Below are positions 7,082-16,086 of a stretch of 64,000 bases of DNA, piece after piece (position 1 is the first letter of the stretch; each line of letters starts with the position of its first letter). The notes beneath the pieces are model-generated. The model was not told the DNA's origin and ran no database searches. It worked only from the letters and a program-made list of their open reading frames with translations. Source of the stretch: Citrifermentans bremense (GTDB lineage Bacteria; Desulfobacterota; Desulfuromonadia; Geobacterales; Geobacteraceae); contig NZ_AP023213.1 of the NCBI RefSeq assembly GCF_014218275.1, positions 4,026,954-4,090,953 of the forward strand. Reading direction: 5' to 3'. The translations under genes were made by a program, and so were the position numbers.

Positions 7082-7258
7082 ACCAATTGACGATTGACAA
7101 TGGAAAGACTAGCTGATTATGCAACCCGCAAATTATAACAGGCCTTCGCGATGATGCTGCTACGGCCTGCAAGCACATTCGCGATAAAGCCGCTACTGTG
7201 TGCAGGCATACTTTCACATAACACCAATTGACGATTGACAATGGACAATTGACAACGG
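7082..7258. repeat. Compound repeat region: CAATTGAC words flanking a 33-bp tandem pair
   Basis: A 23-bp exact direct repeat (7082-7104 and 7223-7245) belongs to the CAATTGAC word family, extended at 7246-7254. Between the copies, two tandem 33-bp units (7143-7175 and 7176-7208) share about 25 of 33 positions and carry TTCGCGAT...GCTAC words, resembling REP-type sequences of other bacteria. This accounts for most of the 315-bp gap between the cyclase gene and hslO. No gene is seen here. Confidence 0.75.
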
Positions 7259-7381
7259 AAATCCAGGCAGCCAGAACAATCCGAAAAAAAAGGGGGGTGA
7301 CCGCATGCCTTTGTGACAGCGACCATCCCCTTGTTACTTGGAAAGTTCTGGCCTCCCTCAAGGGATAGACTATAACTTGAG

Positions 7382-8269
7382 CTACACTTCCTGCTTTTCT
7401 ATTTCGTTTAAGATCCGGTCGAGGTCGGACTCGTCGAAACGGTAACGCTCGCCACAGAACTCGCAGGTCACTTCGGTTCCGTGCTGCTCTTTCTTCATGG
7501 AGGTCAGCTCTTTGTTTCCCATGGAGAGAAGGACGCGCTCGATACGTTCGCGGCTGCAACTGCAGGCAAACCCTATGCTCCTCTTCTCCAGCACGTCGTA
7601 GGGTATCCCGGAAAGAAGCTGCTCCAGGATCTGTTCCGGCGTCCCCCCCTTGTGCAGCAGCTCGCTCAAAGGCGGCAGTTGTTCGATCCGCGTCATAAGC
7701 TCTTCGACCACCAGGGGATCGACCGGCGGCACGGCCTGGATCAGGAAACCTCCGGCTGCGGCGACGGTCCCATCCTGTTCGATGAACTCGGCGATCCCTA
7801 CGGCGGAAGGTATCTGCTCGCTTTCCACCAGATAGAGGGCCAGGTCCTCGGCGATGCCGCTGGTGTAGAGCTGCACGGTGCCGCGGTAAGGCTCTTTGAG
7901 CCCCAGGTCCTTGGCGACGGTGAGAAATCCGGCACGACCTAGCGCGTTGTTCACGTCCAGCGACCCGTCCGCCCGCAGCAGGTGGACCTTCGGGTCCCCG
8001 ACATAGCCGCGCACGCTGCCGTCGCTGTCTGCCTCGATGACGATCTTCTTGAGGGGGCCGTTCCCTTCGAAGCGCATCGCTACCCGCTGACCGGTCTTCA
8101 ACATGGCGCCCATGAGCGCGCCAGCGGTTATCCCTCTTCCCAGAGCCGCCGTGGCGGTGGGGAGGGTGTCGTGACGTTTGCATATCTCGCCGACGGTAGC
8201 GGCAGTGACACAGGCAAGGGCCCTTACGCTCCCGGATTTGGCTATCGCACGAACTAGATAATCGGTCAT
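7382..8269 (-). CDS. hslO: Redox-regulated chaperone Hsp33
   Basis: Hsp33 is a cytoplasmic holdase activated by oxidation and unfolding. The protein has 295 aa. The C-terminal zinc switch is intact: CSC (in [14 protein letters not shown]) and CEFC (in [12 protein letters not shown]), separated by about 30 residues. [14 protein letters not shown] and the N-terminal Hsp33 fold are present. The start ATG overlaps the stop of the upstream gene (ATGA), making it the third gene of an operon with the U32 protein and a hypothetical. Confidence 0.96.
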   Translation of the reverse strand: MTDYLVRAIAKSGSVRALACVTAATVGEICKRHDTLPTATAALGRGITAGALMGAMLKTGQRVAMRFEGNGPLKKIVIEADSDGSVRGYVGDPKVHLLRADGSLDVNNALGRAGFLTVAKDLGLKEPYRGTVQLYTSGIAEDLALYLVESEQIPSAVGIAEFIEQDGTVAAAGGFLIQAVPPVDPLVVEELMTRIEQLPPLSELLHKGGTPEQILEQLLSGIPYDVLEKRSIGFACSCSRERIERVLLSMGNKELTSMKKEQHGTEVTCEFCGERYRFDESDLDRILNEIEKQEV

Positions 8270-8820
8270 AGTACTACCCCCACCCTTCCTACTATTTCAC
8301 CCTTCCTGAGCCAGAGCTCCTTGAGGGTTATGTAATCCCAGATGCTGATCCCCTTCACCCGCTGCGCGAAGAGTTCCGCCAGCCGCGGCACCCGCGCGAG
8401 GTCGCAGATGATGAGATCCCCCGTGGCGGAGAGGAAAGGGATACGTTCCACCACCTTCCTGGTGAGCCAGTCGAAGTCTACCGGGGCGACGTGATCCAGC
8501 TTCAGAAAGGCGCACTTCCTGGCGCTGCTGAATTCCATCCCCTGGATGGAGAAGGTGGCGGAAAAAGCGATGGAGGGGAGCAGCCGCTTCTTCATCTTCC
8601 CGGCGATCTCGCCATAGCCGTCGAAGAGGGCGATGCTGAACTCCTGGATCTCGTCGTCGATCAGCTTGTTCAGGAACTCGCGCTGCAGGTACGCCTGGGT
8701 GATGCGGAACTCCCGCCGTACCAGGAGGTCCTTGAGACTTTGCTCCTGGACCAGCTCCATGAAGGCGGGATCGTTAAGCCTGTCGTTGATCCGCTCCTTG
8801 ATCTTGTCGAAGATCCCCAT
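8266..8820 (-). CDS. Conserved-looking hypothetical protein (184 aa)
   Basis: I do not recognise the family. The protein is soluble, with a helical N-terminal half ([17 protein letters not shown]...) and a mixed C-terminal half ending [11 protein letters not shown]. There is no signal peptide or transmembrane segment. It lies 2 nt after the U32 gene stop and overlaps the hslO start by 4 nt, so it is almost certainly co-translated. A link to protein or ribosome quality control is guilt by association only. Confidence 0.7.
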   Translation of the reverse strand: MGIFDKIKERINDRLNDPAFMELVQEQSLKDLLVRREFRITQAYLQREFLNKLIDDEIQEFSIALFDGYGEIAGKMKKRLLPSIAFSATFSIQGMEFSSARKCAFLKLDHVAPVDFDWLTRKVVERIPFLSATGDLIICDLARVPRLAELFAQRVKGISIWDYITLKELWLRKGEIVGRVGVVL

Positions 8821-8822
8821 CT

Positions 8823-11195
8823 CTAGACCAGCCCGGCGCTGTAGTTGAACTCGGAGGCGGCATGGACCGCGACCCCTTTGCGGTACGCCTCCAGCGCCCT
8901 TTCACGCTCCTGCGGCTGCAAATGCGACAGGTCGAGGAGGAAGCTGCCGCAACCCATCTGGCGCAGCTCGCTTCTGTACTGGGTGAGCGCGAACGGGGTC
9001 TGGGCCGTAACCACGGTCAGGTGGTCCTTGACCTTCACCGAGTAGAGATCGCCGCGGTCGGAGGCAAGCGGCGCATCGCCTTTGATCTCCTTGATGGCTA
9101 TCTTGGAGGTGATCACCGGCACGGGCGCGTAGAGCAGGACTCCACGTTCTATCTTCAGGTCGCTCGCCAGAAGCTGCCCCATGTTGGCCCGGTCATCCTC
9201 TATATATAGCGTCGCACGCTTCACCCCCAGCTCCTGCCAGGACAAAAGCGCCTGGCTGTTCAGCGAAAAGAGCCGGTAGTCGGTGTTCAACTCGGCATCG
9301 GCACCCTTGAAGAGCTGGAACTGGGACAGGTTGGTGAGCTCGAAGCGCTTGAAGCCCCCCCGCATGATCGTCTCCACCGCGTCGCGGTAAAAGGGAAGTT
9401 CCGCCTCGAAGATGATGAAGGGGAGCTGCCAGATCACCTTGTCCTCACCACCTTTGAGCTTCCTGGCGAACCCCATGAACTGGTGCATGTTCGCCTTGGA
9501 GACCGGGAGGATGACCGTGTCTACCAGGTCGCGGTGCAGTTCGTGCCAGTCGCGTACCTGCTCGATCTTGACGGCAAGCTCCTCCTTCCCCCTGGACGGC
9601 GCGGGTTTCTGGCGGACCAGGGAGGCAAGCGCCTCTTCCCTGCCGCGGGCGCTTCTTTGCTTCAAAGCACCCAGCGACGCCTCCGCAAGCCAGGTGTAGA
9701 AGTTGCGCCGGATCTCCTTCAACCTGGGAGGGGGGATCATGATCGCCGGAAAATCGGGCGCCGAAAGTGAGGCGAGGGTGAACTGGGTGTCGCCGCATTT
9801 GGAGAACTGCGCCCGGAGCACGCCTTCCATGTCGCTGCTGCGGGAGGGCTCCAGCGTCCCCAGCTCGAACTGGGTGGCGAAGTTCTGCCCCAGCACCTCG
9901 GCATCTATATGCAGTGACTCATCCCGGTGCGACAGCTTGAGCCTGCAGGGGATGCTGTCACCCTTGGCACCCTCAAGCCTTTTGAAGCAGGCGTTCTCGC
10001 TCATGGTAAAGGCGGTTTCCGACGAGACCTTGAAGACCGAGTCCCCCAGCTTGAACGGGAAGGGGGACGGGGTGGAGACCAGGGTGTTCTCCTTCACGTT
10101 CATCACCTTCTTGCCGCCCAGGTAAAGCTCCTTGATGGTGAAGGCGCGCCCGGCCATGTCGGTCTTGGGCTGGACCCGGATACGGTCCCCCACGTGCAGG
10201 CGGTCACGGGTCTCGAAGCTGATACGGTTGCCGCGCATCTCGCGGATGTCGCCCAGGTAGCGGCCGGTCGCCCCCTTGATGGAGGGGGTGGAGATGTCGG
10301 TAGGGTTGTGCGAGGCAAGGAACCCCTTGGTCGGCACGCGGCCGAAGGAAAGCTTCAAGAGCGCCTTCGCCTCGGCGACGGCGGCTTCGTAGGACCCCTG
10401 CGGCGCGTCCAGCACCATGCGGTAGGCGCCGATGACGCTCGCCACGTACTCGGCGGATTTCATCCTACCCTCGATCTTCAGCGAGGCGACCCCCGCCTCG
10501 ATCAACTGGGGGATCATCTCGATACTGGAGAAGTCGTTGGTGGAGAGGTAGTACCCTTCCTTTCCCTTGTGCTTGTACTGGCGGCGGCAGGGCTGCGCGC
10601 AACGGCCGCGGTTGCCGCTGTGCCCCCCGAGGAAGGAGGAGAAATAGCACTGGCCGGAGAAGGAGAAGCAGAGCGCACCGTGGATGAAGCACTCGATCTC
10701 GGCTTTGCTGGAAGCGACGATGGACTTGATCTCGTCGATATGCAGCTCGCGGGCGAGCACCACCCGCTCGAACCCCAACTCCTCTAGCTGGCGTACCCCC
10801 AAAGAGTTGTGGATGGTCATCTGGGTGGAGGCGTGCAGCGGGATGCCGGGGAAGAATTCGCGGGCAAGGCGCGCCACCGCCATGTCCTGCAGGATGACCC
10901 CGTCGACACGCATCGCTTCCAGGGCGGCCAGGTTGTCGATCAGCAGGGGGAGTTCCGCTTCCTTCACCAGCGTGTTCAGGGTGACGTAGGTCTTCTTCCC
11001 GAGGCTGTGCGCGTAGGCGGTCATGCGCTCCATCTGCGCCAGGGTGAAGTTCTTGGCCTTAGCCCGCGCCGAGAAGTCGCGCAGGCCGGCATAGACCGCG
11101 TCGGCCCCCTTCTCCATGGCGGCGAAAAACGCCTCCAGGGAGCCCGCGGGAGAGAGAAGTTCAGGTTTATTAACGGTAATTTTTTTCTCGTTCAT
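8823..11195 (-). CDS. U32-family peptidase-like protein (RlhA type)
   Basis: The protein has 790 aa with the U32 signature around residues 165-250: ECFIHGALCFSFSGQCYFSS, then GNRGRCAQPCRRQY and LKIEGRMKS. The four cysteines fit the iron-sulphur site of RNA-hydroxylating U32 proteins (RlhA/TrhP). A long C-terminal extension (DUF3656-like region) makes it RlhA-sized rather than TrhP-sized. Its likely role is prephenate-dependent RNA hydroxylation; true protease activity is doubtful. I prefer the ATG at 11195 because AGGCGG precedes it by 6 nt; an in-frame ATG lies at 11201. Confidence 0.85.
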   Translation of the reverse strand: MNEKKITVNKPELLSPAGSLEAFFAAMEKGADAVYAGLRDFSARAKAKNFTLAQMERMTAYAHSLGKKTYVTLNTLVKEAELPLLIDNLAALEAMRVDGVILQDMAVARLAREFFPGIPLHASTQMTIHNSLGVRQLEELGFERVVLARELHIDEIKSIVASSKAEIECFIHGALCFSFSGQCYFSSFLGGHSGNRGRCAQPCRRQYKHKGKEGYYLSTNDFSSIEMIPQLIEAGVASLKIEGRMKSAEYVASVIGAYRMVLDAPQGSYEAAVAEAKALLKLSFGRVPTKGFLASHNPTDISTPSIKGATGRYLGDIREMRGNRISFETRDRLHVGDRIRVQPKTDMAGRAFTIKELYLGGKKVMNVKENTLVSTPSPFPFKLGDSVFKVSSETAFTMSENACFKRLEGAKGDSIPCRLKLSHRDESLHIDAEVLGQNFATQFELGTLEPSRSSDMEGVLRAQFSKCGDTQFTLASLSAPDFPAIMIPPPRLKEIRRNFYTWLAEASLGALKQRSARGREEALASLVRQKPAPSRGKEELAVKIEQVRDWHELHRDLVDTVILPVSKANMHQFMGFARKLKGGEDKVIWQLPFIIFEAELPFYRDAVETIMRGGFKRFELTNLSQFQLFKGADAELNTDYRLFSLNSQALLSWQELGVKRATLYIEDDRANMGQLLASDLKIERGVLLYAPVPVITSKIAIKEIKGDAPLASDRGDLYSVKVKDHLTVVTAQTPFALTQYRSELRQMGCGSFLLDLSHLQPQERERALEAYRKGVAVHAASEFNYSAGLV

Positions 11196-11260
11196 TGACA
11201 TCCGCCTAGAGTACCGGAAGGGTTGTGGCGGGTCAAGGAAGATGTCGGGAGAAGCCAGAA

Positions 11261-11336
11261 GCTAGGGGCTAGGGGCTAGGGGCTAGGGGCTAGGGGCTAG
11301 GGGCTGGGGGCTGGGGGCTGGGGGCTGGGGGCTGGA
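11261..11336. repeat. Heptanucleotide array (GGGGCTA)5(GGGGCTG)5
   Basis: After a leading partial unit there are five perfect GGGGCTA units (11265-11299) and five perfect GGGGCTG units (11300-11334). The G4 runs spaced by CTA/CTG on the plus strand are a textbook G-quadruplex-forming pattern. The array lies about 65 nt upstream of the U32 gene (minus strand), so the G-rich strand is the template strand of its leader. The copy number is probably variable. Confidence 0.95.
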
Positions 11337-11383
11337 GTTGGAGGTTGGCGAGAGGGCCGGCTAGCAACCGGGGCACTCTCTCG

Positions 11384-11884
11384 CTATTTCTGCTGGGCAG
11401 GGACGTAGCGGTACATCCTGCGCTTCTTCGAGTAGTCGGCGAGTGAGAGAAGGTCGGATTGACTGATGGTCCAGATATCCCCTTCCTTTTGCAGCTTGAT
11501 AGACTTGGTGAGGAATTGGGTGCCGGGGATGCTCCCCTCGAAGCCCAGGCGCGCACGGACGACTGCCTTTCGTTCCCCCTTCAGTGAGACTTCGGCCTCC
11601 TGCATTTTCTCCCAGCAGCAAGCGGGGCGGCGCGGGGCGTCGGAGAGCTTCCGTGCAAGCGTCTCTTCGCTCTCTTTCCCGCCGGAGGTGCGCCGGTAAA
11701 GCTCCTCGTAGCTGCCGTCGCGCCACAGGTCGAGGATCTTCTCGAAATCTCCCAGAACCTCGCGGGTGGACGCGGCGCTGCTTTGGGCTGCGCCTGCTGC
11801 GGTGGGCTTGCCCCTTTCCCTGGCGGCCAGCGAGAACAAAGGGAAGAGCAGCAGCAACAGGAAGAGCAGGGCGAATACGCGCAT
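11384..11884 (-). CDS. Secreted or periplasmic hypothetical protein (166 aa)
   Basis: A signal peptide is evident (MRVFALLFLLLLLFPLFSLA, cut near LAA/RE). The mature part contains a WRDGSYEELYRRTSGGKESE segment and ends YRYVPAQQK. The pattern of a small alpha/beta domain with VVRARLGFEG resembles NTF2-like or DUF4878-type folds, but I cannot assign it. GGAGG precedes the ATG at 11884; an upstream start 8 codons earlier is less likely. Confidence 0.7.
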   Translation of the reverse strand: MRVFALLFLLLLLFPLFSLAARERGKPTAAGAAQSSAASTREVLGDFEKILDLWRDGSYEELYRRTSGGKESEETLARKLSDAPRRPACCWEKMQEAEVSLKGERKAVVRARLGFEGSIPGTQFLTKSIKLQKEGDIWTISQSDLLSLADYSKKRRMYRYVPAQQK

Positions 11885-12026
11885 GGGGAGATCCTCCAAA
11901 GGAAACACCGGCTAATCATACCGTAACCGGTGTTTCCCGCCACAACGGGCAACTCCCCCTTCTCTCTTCCCAACCTGGAGTCGCGTAAGAACCCTTTTAA
12001 TCGACCGCACTCTCACATGACAAAAA

Positions 12027-12059
12027 TGTAATCTTCGTGCAATCTTCAGGCAACGCTTG
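12027..12059 (+). promoter_or_regulatory. Three 11-bp direct repeats (Pho-box-like) upstream of the LTA synthase gene
   Basis: The units TGTAATCTTCG, TGCAATCTTCA and GGCAACGCTTG follow each other with exact 11-bp spacing, preceded in phase by CATGACAAAAA. Eleven-base periodic direct repeats are typical of PhoB/OmpR-family binding sites. The block lies 54 nt before the start codon. Assignment to PhoB is inference. Confidence 0.4.
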
Positions 12060-12112
12060 CTCCTGTATGTTTTTGAACGCCCACGGGCAATACCCATCAG
12101 AGGTTACCAAAC

Positions 12113-14014
12113 ATGCCGCAGCGCCGACCGGGTCTCATCACCCTCGTCTCGATCACCTTTATAGCCGTCTCCACCGCAATCAGGCTGATGCTACTCGCCA
12201 TGACCCCCAAGGGGGCGGGGCTTGGCGCCGCGCTCCTTTTGAAGACGGCAGCCATGGGACTCTTCTTCGACCTGGTGACCCTTTCCTACGCGCTGCTGCC
12301 GGTCGCCCTCTACCTGATCCTGGTCCCGCGCCGAGTGGCAGGCCACCGTGCACACGTCTGGCTCTTGCGCCTGCTTTTCGCGACGTACCTGGGGGTGCTG
12401 GTCTTCGACGCCTGCTCCGAGTACCTCTTCTTCGACGAGTTCGGAACCCGCTTCAACTTCATCGCCGTCGACTACCTTGTCTACACCCAGGAGGTGATCG
12501 GGAACATCAAGGAGTCCTATCCCCTTGCCCCCATCTTCTCGGGGATCGCCATCGCGGCCCTTTCCGGAGCCTGGCTTTTGAGGAAGTACCTGGATCGTGG
12601 GATCCAGGTGACCTTCGCCGGGCCGTACCGCCGCGTGGGGGCCCTTTTGATCGTACCCGCGCTCCTTTCCTACTCCCTGGTGCACGTCTCCCTCTCCTCC
12701 ATCTCCTACAACAACTTCGCCAACGAGCTGGCGGGTAACGGCATCTACAACCTCTTTGCCGCCTTCATAAACAACGAGCTTTCCTTCACCAGGTTCTACC
12801 GGACCAAGCCGCAGGACCAGGTCAACAGCCGGCTGAGGACGCTGGTCGCCGAGCGCAACAACAGCTTCGTGAACCCGAGCTCCGAACGTTTCACCAGGGC
12901 GATCCGCGGCGAGGGGCCGGAAAAGCGCCTGAACCTGGTGGTGGTGGTCGAGGAGAGCCTTTCCGCCGAGTACCTTGGGAGCTTCGGCAACAAGGACAAC
13001 TTGACCCCCAACCTGGACCGGCTAGCGTCCCAGTCGCTTTTCTTTACCAACCTCTACGCCACCGGCACCCGTACCGTGCGGGGCCTGGAGGCGCTCACCC
13101 TTTCCATCCCCCCCCTCCCCGGAACCTCGATCGTGAAGCGCCCCAACAATTCAGGGTTCCGCTCCTGGGGCGAGGTATTGAACGCCAAGGGGTATGAATC
13201 GAAGTACATCTATGCCGGGCACGGCTACTTCGACAACATGAACGCCTTCTTCTCCGGCAACGGCTACTCCATCGTGGACCGCGCCGACTTCGCCAAGGAC
13301 GAGGTGACCTTCTCCAACATCTGGGGAGTCTGCGACGAGGACCTGTTCCGGAAAGTGATCAAGGAGGGGAGCAAGTCGTACGCGAAAGGCAAGCCGTTCT
13401 TCTCCATGGTGATGACCACCTCGAACCACCGTCCCTTCACCTACCCCACCGGCCGCATCGACATAGCACCGAAGACAGGTAGGAAGGGGGGGGTGAAGTA
13501 CGCCGACTACGCCATCGGGAGGCTCATCGCCGAGGCGAGCAGCCAGCCCTGGTTCAAGGACACGGTCTTTGTCATCGTCGCCGACCACTGCGCCGGGAGC
13601 GCGGGGAAAACGGACATCCCGGTCAAGAAGTACGAGATCCCGATGCTGGTCTACTCGCCGGCGCACGTGAAACCCGGGCGTGTGGAGAAGATGACGAGCC
13701 AGATCGACGTGGCCCCAACCGTGCTCGGGATGATGAACATGAGCTATAAGAGCGACTTCCTGGGGCGCGACGTCCTGAAGGATTCCGGGCAAGAGCCACG
13801 CGCCTTCATCTCCACTTACCAGAAGCTCGGCTACCTGACCGAGGACCAGCTGCTGGTGCTGGGTCCCCAGCAGTACGCGGCGCAGTACCAGGTGGACCGC
13901 AAAACCGGAGAGGCTAAGAAGGAGCCGGTAAGCGACAAGTTCCTGGGGGACATGCTGGCCTACTACCAGGGCGGGGACTACCTGTACCAGCACAGGCTGA
14001 ACCGGCTCCGTTAG
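12113..14014 (+). CDS. LTA synthase-family membrane sulfatase (phosphoglycerol transferase-like)
   Basis: The protein has 633 aa. About five N-terminal transmembrane helices (residues 7-190) are followed by an extracytoplasmic alkaline-phosphatase/sulfatase domain. The metal and nucleophile motifs are VVVEESLSAEYLGSFG (metal Glu), LYATGTRTVRGLEAL (catalytic Thr) and VIVADHCAGSAGK (Asp-His). In Gram-negatives such enzymes transfer phosphoglycerol or phosphoethanolamine to glycans or glucans; the acceptor here is unknown. GAGG lies before the ATG. The next gene starts immediately after its stop. Confidence 0.9.
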   Translation: MPQRRPGLITLVSITFIAVSTAIRLMLLAMTPKGAGLGAALLLKTAAMGLFFDLVTLSYALLPVALYLILVPRRVAGHRAHVWLLRLLFATYLGVLVFDACSEYLFFDEFGTRFNFIAVDYLVYTQEVIGNIKESYPLAPIFSGIAIAALSGAWLLRKYLDRGIQVTFAGPYRRVGALLIVPALLSYSLVHVSLSSISYNNFANELAGNGIYNLFAAFINNELSFTRFYRTKPQDQVNSRLRTLVAERNNSFVNPSSERFTRAIRGEGPEKRLNLVVVVEESLSAEYLGSFGNKDNLTPNLDRLASQSLFFTNLYATGTRTVRGLEALTLSIPPLPGTSIVKRPNNSGFRSWGEVLNAKGYESKYIYAGHGYFDNMNAFFSGNGYSIVDRADFAKDEVTFSNIWGVCDEDLFRKVIKEGSKSYAKGKPFFSMVMTTSNHRPFTYPTGRIDIAPKTGRKGGVKYADYAIGRLIAEASSQPWFKDTVFVIVADHCAGSAGKTDIPVKKYEIPMLVYSPAHVKPGRVEKMTSQIDVAPTVLGMMNMSYKSDFLGRDVLKDSGQEPRAFISTYQKLGYLTEDQLLVLGPQQYAAQYQVDRKTGEAKKEPVSDKFLGDMLAYYQGGDYLYQHRLNRLR

Positions 14015-14710
14015 ATGAAAGAGAAGCTGGACCGCAGGTTCTGGCTTACGCACCTGGTCCTGCCCGTGACCGTTTTCGCCGCTGCAGCGGCCGCGTGCGA
14101 ACTGACCGACGTGGACCTGATACTCGCGGACCGCTACTTCGACTTCGTACGGGGGGTGTGGCCGTTAAGGGACGCATGGTGGGCCGACTGGCTGATACAC
14201 CAAAGGGGAAGAGACCTGATCGCCTGTATCGGCGGGGGAGCGCTCGCCGGATGGCTGGCAAGCTGGTTCTACGGGCGGCTCAAGGCTAACCGCTGGTGCC
14301 TTTTCTACCTGGCGCTGGTGATAGGTCTCACGGCAGTGGCGGTGGCGGGGCTCAAGAAGGCGACCCACCGGAACTGCCCGTGGGACATCAACCGTTACGG
14401 CGGGAGCGCCCCCTACACGAGGCTCACGGAGCCGCCGCCTCAGGCGTGCGGCCCCGGCAACTGCTTCCCGGCCGGGCACGCCTCGGGGGGATTCTCACTC
14501 TTCGCCGGCTACTTCGCCTGGCGCGACCGGAAAAGGCGCCTGGCGAAAGCCTGGCTCGCCGCAGGGGTGCTACTCGGGAGCTTCTACGGCTGGGTGCAGA
14601 TGGTGCGCGGCGCCCACTTCCTGTCGCACAACGTCTGGAGCGCCATCATCTGCTGGCTGATGGCGCTCCTGGTCTACCTACCGATGAGGCGGGTGCTGGC
14701 GAGGGAGTAA
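14015..14710 (+). CDS. PAP2-family membrane phosphatase
   Basis: The 231-aa integral membrane protein has the three PAP2 motifs: KKATHRNCPWD, CFPAGHASGGF (PSGH motif with Ala), and RGAHFLSHNVWSA. It is expected to dephosphorylate lipid phosphates (undecaprenyl pyrophosphate, lipid A or phosphatidic acid) on the periplasmic face. Its start directly abuts the stop of the LTA synthase-like gene (TAG then ATG), so the pair is likely one envelope-modification operon. Confidence 0.9.
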   Translation: MKEKLDRRFWLTHLVLPVTVFAAAAAACELTDVDLILADRYFDFVRGVWPLRDAWWADWLIHQRGRDLIACIGGGALAGWLASWFYGRLKANRWCLFYLALVIGLTAVAVAGLKKATHRNCPWDINRYGGSAPYTRLTEPPPQACGPGNCFPAGHASGGFSLFAGYFAWRDRKRRLAKAWLAAGVLLGSFYGWVQMVRGAHFLSHNVWSAIICWLMALLVYLPMRRVLARE

Positions 14711-14760
14711 AAGCCGCGCCGCTGCAGGATAAAGCCCTCCCCCACGCCCCGCTACTCCCC

Positions 14761-16086
14761 TCACTGCTCCTCATGGTCGATTGCGGAACCCTTTTTCCCT
14801 GCGCCGTTGCCGCGCCGGGGGATCCTCTGGCCGTGGGGATCGACCTCGGGCTTGCCCAGCTTCTGGTCCAGGTATTCGACGGTCCCGGCGCCGTGGATGT
14901 GCTCCAGCCGGTGCGCAGTGGGATGCAGCGCCTCCTCCGGGGTTCCGATGGAGGCCAAATAGCTCTCCCAAATGCGATGGGCGCGCAAAACGTTCGCCGC
15001 CTGCTTCTCCCCCACCACGGTCAGCCGGTACCCCTGCGGCAGGGCCTCGATCAACCCCTCCGCCTCCATCTGTTTAACCGCCTTCCAGAGACTCCCCGGC
15101 TGCGGCACCTGCACGAACTGCTGCAGCACCTTGAGCGGTGTTTCCCCCTCCTGGCGCAGGATGGTGATCAGCACGTCCTCCACCACCTGCTGCGGGATCA
15201 TGTTGCGCAGGCGGCGCCAGCGGGCCAAAAGGCCGTAGCGCGGGGCCAGCACCAGCACAACCAGGAACTGCAGGGTGCAAAAGAGCATCACCGCCCCCCC
15301 ACCCGCCGAGTCGAGCCATACGCATAGATACAAGCCGCCGATCACGCTGGTGACGCCGAACAGGGAGGCTAACGCCATCATCTTGTCCAGCCGGTCGCTC
15401 AAAAGGTAGGCGGTCGCAGCCGGCGTGATCAAAAGCCCCACCACCAGGATCACCCCCACCATGCTCACCGCGCTCACCACCACCATGGATACGCACCCGG
15501 TCAGCGCGTAGTCCAAAAGCAGCACCGGGAGCCCCGTCGAGGCCGCCATGATCGGGTCGAAGCTCGCCAGCTGGAAGTGGCGGAAGAAGAGGACCAGGAT
15601 GGTGAGGACCGAGGCGGAGACGATGGCACTGGCCCAAAGGTCGGTGTCGGCGACCCCCAGGATGTCACCCATGATGAAGTGCATCAGGTCGATGTGGATG
15701 TACTGCCTGAAGATGGAAACCACCACGACACCCAGGGCGAAGACGCCGGTGTACATGATGCCGATGACGGTGTCCTCCTTGACCTGGGAGACCTTGGATA
15801 CCACCCCGATGAGGGCGACGGTGATGATGGCGGCGATGAGCGAGCCGAGCAGCATGGCGGGAGCGTAAGCCTCGACCCCGAAGAGAAGCTTCATGGCCAG
15901 GTAGCCGCCCGCCACCCCGGCGATCATGGCGTGGGAAAGCGCGTCCCCCAGAAACGCCATGCGCCTTAGCACCACGAGCGAACCGACGGCACCGGAAACG
16001 AGCGCGACCGCGCACCCCCCGATGAGGGCCTTCTGGAAATAGGTCTCGGTGAGCGGAGCCCAAAGCGCCTGGATGAGGAAGTTCAT
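14761..16086 (-). CDS. Metal ABC permease fused to a DtxR-like metal-sensing domain
   Basis: Residues 1-285 form a ZnuB/MntB-type permease with about eight membrane segments. Residues 300-355 look like a winged helix. Residues 360-422 match the metal-binding/dimerisation domain of DtxR/MntR regulators (VLRAHRIWESYL, then LHPTAHRLEHI, then DPHGQRIP). Putative metal ligands aligned to DtxR are His370, Glu374, His388, His392 (Cys in DtxR), Glu395 and His396. The same architecture is known in chlamydial YtgCR, where the repressor half is released. It is the last gene of the importer operon and overlaps the ATPase gene by 4 nt. Confidence 0.92.
   Translation of the reverse strand: MNFLIQALWAPLTETYFQKALIGGCAVALVSGAVGSLVVLRRMAFLGDALSHAMIAGVAGGYLAMKLLFGVEAYAPAMLLGSLIAAIITVALIGVVSKVSQVKEDTVIGIMYTGVFALGVVVVSIFRQYIHIDLMHFIMGDILGVADTDLWASAIVSASVLTILVLFFRHFQLASFDPIMAASTGLPVLLLDYALTGCVSMVVVSAVSMVGVILVVGLLITPAATAYLLSDRLDKMMALASLFGVTSVIGGLYLCVWLDSAGGGAVMLFCTLQFLVVLVLAPRYGLLARWRRLRNMIPQQVVEDVLITILRQEGETPLKVLQQFVQVPQPGSLWKAVKQMEAEGLIEALPQGYRLTVVGEKQAANVLRAHRIWESYLASIGTPEEALHPTAHRLEHIHGAGTVEYLDQKLGKPEVDPHGQRIPRRGNGAGKKGSAIDHEEQ

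Noticed and set aside
7083-7326. Small coding frame in the cyclase-hslO gap
   Set aside because: The frame consists of repeat words and has no ribosome site. The gap is explained by repeats.
11261-11336. CRISPR array
   Set aside because: The units are 7 nt with no spacers and no cas genes nearby. It is a simple tandem repeat.
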